Of a stretch of 64,000 nucleotides of DNA, positions 55,601-61,600 are shown piece after piece (positions within the stretch are counted from its first letter, which is position 1; every line of letters begins with the position of its first letter). Both the position numbers and the translations under genes were made by a program. The stretch is from NCBI GenBank assembly GCA_037903355.1, contig JBAJFE010000026.1:3596001-3660000 (forward strand). Reading direction: 5' to 3'. This stretch comes from Trichuris trichiura. Its lineage: Eukaryota; Nematoda; Enoplea; Trichinellida; Trichuridae. A model generated the notes under the pieces. The model made no database searches and was not told where the DNA came from. It was given only the letters and a program-made list of their open reading frames with translations.

Positions 55601-58600
55601 AGATGTGCTAGTTCACCGGAAAAGTACGAGCTTAAGAACAACGGTACACAGAAAACTAGCACATACAGATAGGTACCCGCATTTCTCCTCGCATCACCCC
55701 ATTTCAGTTAAGAGAGTTGTCATGACAGGGATGGTGGATCACGTCATCATAATCTGTGACCCAGAGTTCTTAAACTCTGAGTTACACCACATTGCGACGG
55801 CGCTGAAGAAAAATGGGTATCCGAAAAACTTTGTGACATTCACCATCACACGAAGATTATACACACCAAAAGACAGGCTGAATGGTGATGGCGACCCATG
55901 CCCAGTTATCACTATGCCTTACTACGGCAGACTAAGGGAACAGTGACAACCTTTGGGACGCCAGCATGGCTACCGCATTTACTTTAAGTCTTACCCTAAT
56001 CTAAGAATTCGAGTGAGGAACGATAACATCAAAATTCTTTTCGAACAAAGACTAGGCGTAGTTTATAAAATTAAATGTGGTTGCAACGCCTCCTACATAG
56101 GAGAAACGGGAAACACTTTATTTGACAGATTTGCCGATCACATGAAGGAAATAAACGGCTACAGGGCAGCAGAAAAAAACTAAAGGGGACATTCAGGAAA
56201 AGCCGAAGACATCCACAAACAATACCACCGCTACAAGTCATGGAAAAGGCGAGAAAGCACTGCGGTCGTTCAATATTCCTTTCAATGTTCACTTGACCTA
56301 CACGCTAAAATTATTTGCTGCGAGTGCCTGTTCTGCCCTCGACAAATCAAAGAGTCCCTGTTTATACGCAACAACATTTCTATTAATAGTGACAATGGGG
56401 TGGAGGTCAGCTCGATATGGACAGCTGTTATCAGTAAAAGCGGAAGTTGTTCCATACTAACTGGCTCCCTCTCCCGCCTTTAAATAACCTATCATCAGAG
56501 TGAAGCTCACATAAACTTCGTCGCTGATGACGGGACAAGCTTAGTCTCGAAAACTCTGAACGTGTAAAATTGTTCCGAGTTTTCCTTAATAACTGCTCAT
56601 CCTTCCGTTGGTAGGCATTTGCTTTGGTTACTTCAGAAATCAACAACGAGCAAGACAGAAAGCCGTAAGAAGACTCCACCATGAAATTATGAAAGTATAT
56701 AGAAAACCCACAAGTCCAGAAGCCTAGATTGCTATTCTCAGCGTAGTCTATCAGCGGAAACAATTAGATGGCTGTCTGGCATATAGGGCAGTGGCAATTT
56801 GTGATCGCAAATTCTTTCTCTCAGAACACAGCCATACAAAACACTCACTAGCTAGCAATGGATTTTATGAATACTGATAAGGTCTGTGATAAACTGTAAG
56901 TTGAATTTAATAAAAAACACCAAGTTCAGCGGAGTGACGACCTATTCACTAACTCTACTGCTGGGCAGACCAAATAAGCCATCCGTGAAGCCTGACTACG
57001 GTAGAAACATTGAACCTGCGTTTGTTTTTACTTTTTTGCTTCCATAGCGAGTATTAAAGGTTTTCTGCATAGTTACTGCACTGGTGGCACGTGATTCTCA
57101 ACGACTTAGTGGTATCCGACCATTCCGGCAGCAAAAATTCCCATTTCAAACAACTCTATTGAACACGACGGAAGCGCAGGTGAACTACGGGAAGCGAACT
57201 TGAGCAGAAATAGGTGTCATTTTTTCCAACGCCATTACCAACATTTAAAGCCTACAGAGCCAAAAGCGTAACCCACACAGTGATGCTTCATTTCAGTTCC
57301 TGTTGTTCTAGGTGGACATTCGCCAGTGTTAACGCCGCAGAACTACTGCTTGGTGCTGGCCGACGCCTTGTCCATTCCGAGACGATCAATTCAGTCACCT
57401 TCAGGCACAACCAAGTACATGCCCCTCACTCTGCCTCTATAGCCACGATAATGAATATACAATGGCCATGACCAAATTTTCAGCTGTCGCGACCTAGCTC
57501 ACAGCAGATTACCCCAAGTACGTTATGAAAGCCTAACGCATTAATGAAGTCACAGGGGACGTATCCGGAGAGCTACAGACCATTATCCTCGCCACTTGGC
57601 ACCGCCTACCTAGACATGCGCTACAGCTTCACCCACCCTTCTATCTGAAGGAGACAGAAACAGACAAAGTGACGAGTACGGTTTCCGTAAACAGGCCAAC
57701 ATCAGGGCTGGGTAAAGTAACCCTGCCGGACCTCCAATATCCAACCCCACATTAGGGCACAGCTGCAGAATTTTGTTTTACCAGACCGTCTTTTCGACAC
57801 CGTCAACATTGTAGGACGCTATTTGCATTCGGGATGGCGCAACTCACCATCAGTGGCATTTTCGCGGAGTGGCTGGAAGTGTCCTCTTTTGACATTGTGC
57901 CCAGTTGCTTCTTACCTGTGGTCAGCATTGGCATAGTTACTCAGCATGAAGCTGCACCGCATAACGTTCAGGCATCTGGAATCCAACTGCTTGAAAGACG
58001 ATCTTTCCAGCATTTGAAGTACTCCATCATGGCGCGTTTCATTGAGATCAGAATACATAGAGGGCCTGCCACGGGTTCTACCCAGAATATGCACAACTCC
58101 AAGTCAAATAGTAGCCATCTTATCAGGCCAGTTGGTTTACAGTGCTCCGTTCTCACCTTCGCAAAGATTTCATCCCAGATGCGCGAGAACAAGGAACCGC
58201 GAACAGGCTAAAACGCCTCTGAGACAAGAATGTAAAGCTTTCTCTAATCTCGATCTCTCACTGTGGGGCCTTGATCAAGCACATTACTCTAGACCTGCAG
58301 AGGAGCCCGCATCTTTTCTTCGTCGAGATCGCTGCCGCATAGGAATTCAGTGGCTCGCCTACCTTATGAGGGCTCTTCAAACTACTAGTAACAGAACACG
58401 GTCCCACGACCTTTATCACCTATTTAGGCGGCATGCCCGGAATGTTCTCTGTAGACTGTCCTGACGCAGCTCAATTAAACACTGACCAGCCGTTCATGTA
58501 AAAGGGATGCCCTCCAACATGACCAGACACGCCTTCGCTGCAAGAGCAGTTTACCGGATAATGTGTGCTTGCAACGTTTCCTACCTTGGGCAAACAAACA

Positions 58601-61600
58601 ACATTCTGTTTCACAGGTTTTGAGGAATATGTATTGGAAGGATACTAACAAGAATGCAAAACAAAAGTTCGACAAAATACAAAGGAGGCACAAAGGGCAA
58701 CCGCAGCCAAAAAATCTCAGAATATTAATGTAAAAAACTGAGAAAGCTTCCCTCATCTAGCATTCCTCTCAATGTTCACACGACATGCAAACCACAATTA
58801 CGCGCTGCGGGAACCTTTTCTTTAACTGAAAAATTAAGGTAAGGTTATTCATTAGACGTAGTTCTACCTTCAGTTGAGACAGAGGGATCGAGATTAGCCC
58901 AACCGATCGGATAATCTGTTGTGCATTGGGTTCTTCACTCCTTCTAGCCGACAATGCAACTCTTACCTGCAGCTTAATACCTGGCTAGCTTACGTTTTAT
59001 TGCCCAACAACAGAACATGACAGTTCCGAAAGCCGCAAAATTTTCAGTGCCCCCAGTATCGCTTGTTTTTCCTAACGAACTGCTTAATCGCTGCTGAGCA
59101 GAACATTCATTTTTTGCTTACTATCTGTATGACCATTTTCCAAATTAAAATTGACCCACAGCATTGTTGAAGAAGTGATAACAGTATGAGACAAGTAAAC
59201 CTTTCAAAAATGAAAAAAGACAGCAGAAAAAGACTGGATTGAGCAAAATGAAAAGCATCACAAGTTCCATTGCAAGCCGCTACAATTCAGTTGAATTGAA
59301 ATTAAAGCCACTTTATATCTACCAGCCAACACATACAGGTAGTTCTTGTATAACGTATTTTTTGCTCGTTTGCGATTTTACTGGCGGGAAGCATGTGGAT
59401 ATGGTAAGCTCTCCCTGTGCTTTCATCTGCCCAGTGCAAACAACACAGATCACTGTGTGATCTTACGTACTTTCTTCAGCCATGCATAACCGAAGCAGTA
59501 ATTCTGTCACGACGAAAACGTTCGTGATCCTTATAAGAAGCTATAATCTCAGAATGGCAACTTACAACTTCCTGTAAGCCTAGAATTACGTATCAAAACA
59601 ATGCGTGCATCATGTTTGGCAGACACTTATCCCAGATCTGATCTGTGATTGTAAAAACTTTGGACATTAAGTTGCGTTCAGTTGCCAAACAGGCTAGGCT
59701 TTGGAGACGTGAATACCAGCATGTTAGAGACGTTTTGAATCGTCAGTCCTATGAGCTGACCGCTGAGGAGCTGTAAGGAAGCAGAAGGAAGAGAAGGAGT
59801 CTATGATGTAGAAAATCAGGTAGCTCTTCCGCGAAAACTGACTGAGCACTGCTAAACTATCAGATGCACTAGAAGCTATTGAGCAGGGTTATAATGGCTT
59901 TAAGACAATGCTTGTAATGCAAAACAAATCAGCGTAACCACAAGAAGTATCTGAGCTGGCTTGGACCCATATGAACAACTGCTGTACGAAGGAGGAGCAT
60001 GTGCGGAACATGAGAAACTCGAATCCTATTTTACTGCATTGAAGAAACATTGTGAAGACGACGAAGCGCTATCTTCTACCTCCAATGGTTTCTCAGTTCA
60101 CCCGTACCTAAGGATAGTGAGATAAAACTGAGTCTAATTGAATTCTATTGTTTTCTAGATACGAAGTGATTTATTCTAAAACTGAGAAGGCTTTTTCCAT
60201 AAAATAACGACTCAGGCATATCTCTTCTGAAAGCCCCTTTTAACTCTATCCGTTGTAAAGAGTTGTATCATAAGAGCAAAGAACAGGTTGTTCAGATACC
60301 GAGAAAGAGGATTCATAGCTTCACGGTGTCTAACGGTTGAAGAAATAATAATTTTTTTCCAGGGAAGTTTATTTACGATTTTTCTTCGTTATTGCTTACA
60401 AGAGAACAATCTTTCTGACTCTTTGAACCAAATCGTAATTTTTCTATAGATTACATGTCTCCTATAATGCAAGATTTTCCAGCATTTTTAAGTGACGTAA
60501 TTCTCGTGTCATGCGACATTTACTTGTAATTTTTTTCTGGCTGTCCTATTAGATACAGAAGGGGAACGTGAATGTCAACTTTATTTGCAGAGCTGTCCAC
60601 TCAGCTTCCATGGCCAACCGGGTTTCTTTCTCAGCATGCGGATAACAGTTTGCGGGAAGAAAAAAACTGCAACGTAAACTAGAATATGCAAGGTGGAAGT
60701 GCTCTGCTTATGTATTAAGCAGGTAAAGTTGTTTGACAGGCTGATTGAGCTACTTTTGCTTCTGATGTCTGTCGTGATGCACCTGACCACCGATGTGGAA
60801 ACATTTGGACAACTGGCCGGCGGGTAGCCATGCCTTGTTGGCTGTAAAGCCTTCGTCTTTGTTGAAGGGCGGGTTGTGCTGGATGTAAAAGACTTGTTTA
60901 ATTTCTGAGAATTGGTCTTTACTGAAAAAGACTGAAAGTAAATACCAACAATAGGCACACCTCCAAAGTATCTCTAGAATCACAGTACCATAGGATACAA
61001 GCCTAGTAAAACCGTGAAACGAAAGTCGACAACTACAGCTACGCACCTCCTTAAGCTCATGCTGTTTTGGAACCGTGCTTAGGCCAGACGAAATCAAACT
61101 AGCGCTCGACCAAGAATCAGGCGCTGTTTACACCGTAGAATAAAACTGCGGAGCTTCGTACATAGGCGAAACCGATAACCTAGTCCCTAAAAGATTCAGT
61201 AACTAAGTGAAAAATTTACAAAGTTACAAACCAGCCGACTAAAGGAAGGAAGGAATGCGAAGAAGCCAAGAACAGAGAAAGGCCACGGAAAGCAGGGCCA
61301 GACAATATCATGGATGAAGTCACGAAAATATCTGCCGTCATTGAACATCATATGCTCTGTTGCAAACCAGAGAGCGATCTGACCATGACGAGGGCTTACT
61401 TTGGGCCCAAATTCCATGGAAGAAAATTGAAGAACCCATTAATATTCGAAACAATTAATCCTTCAACTGATATGACAGTTTCATTGTCAGCAAGGCATGG
61501 CTACTCGCCAGCCGGTTCTCCAAATGTTTCCACATCGGCAGTCAGTTCCATCACGACAGGCGTCAGGAGCAGACGTAGTTCAACCATCCTGCCAGACAAC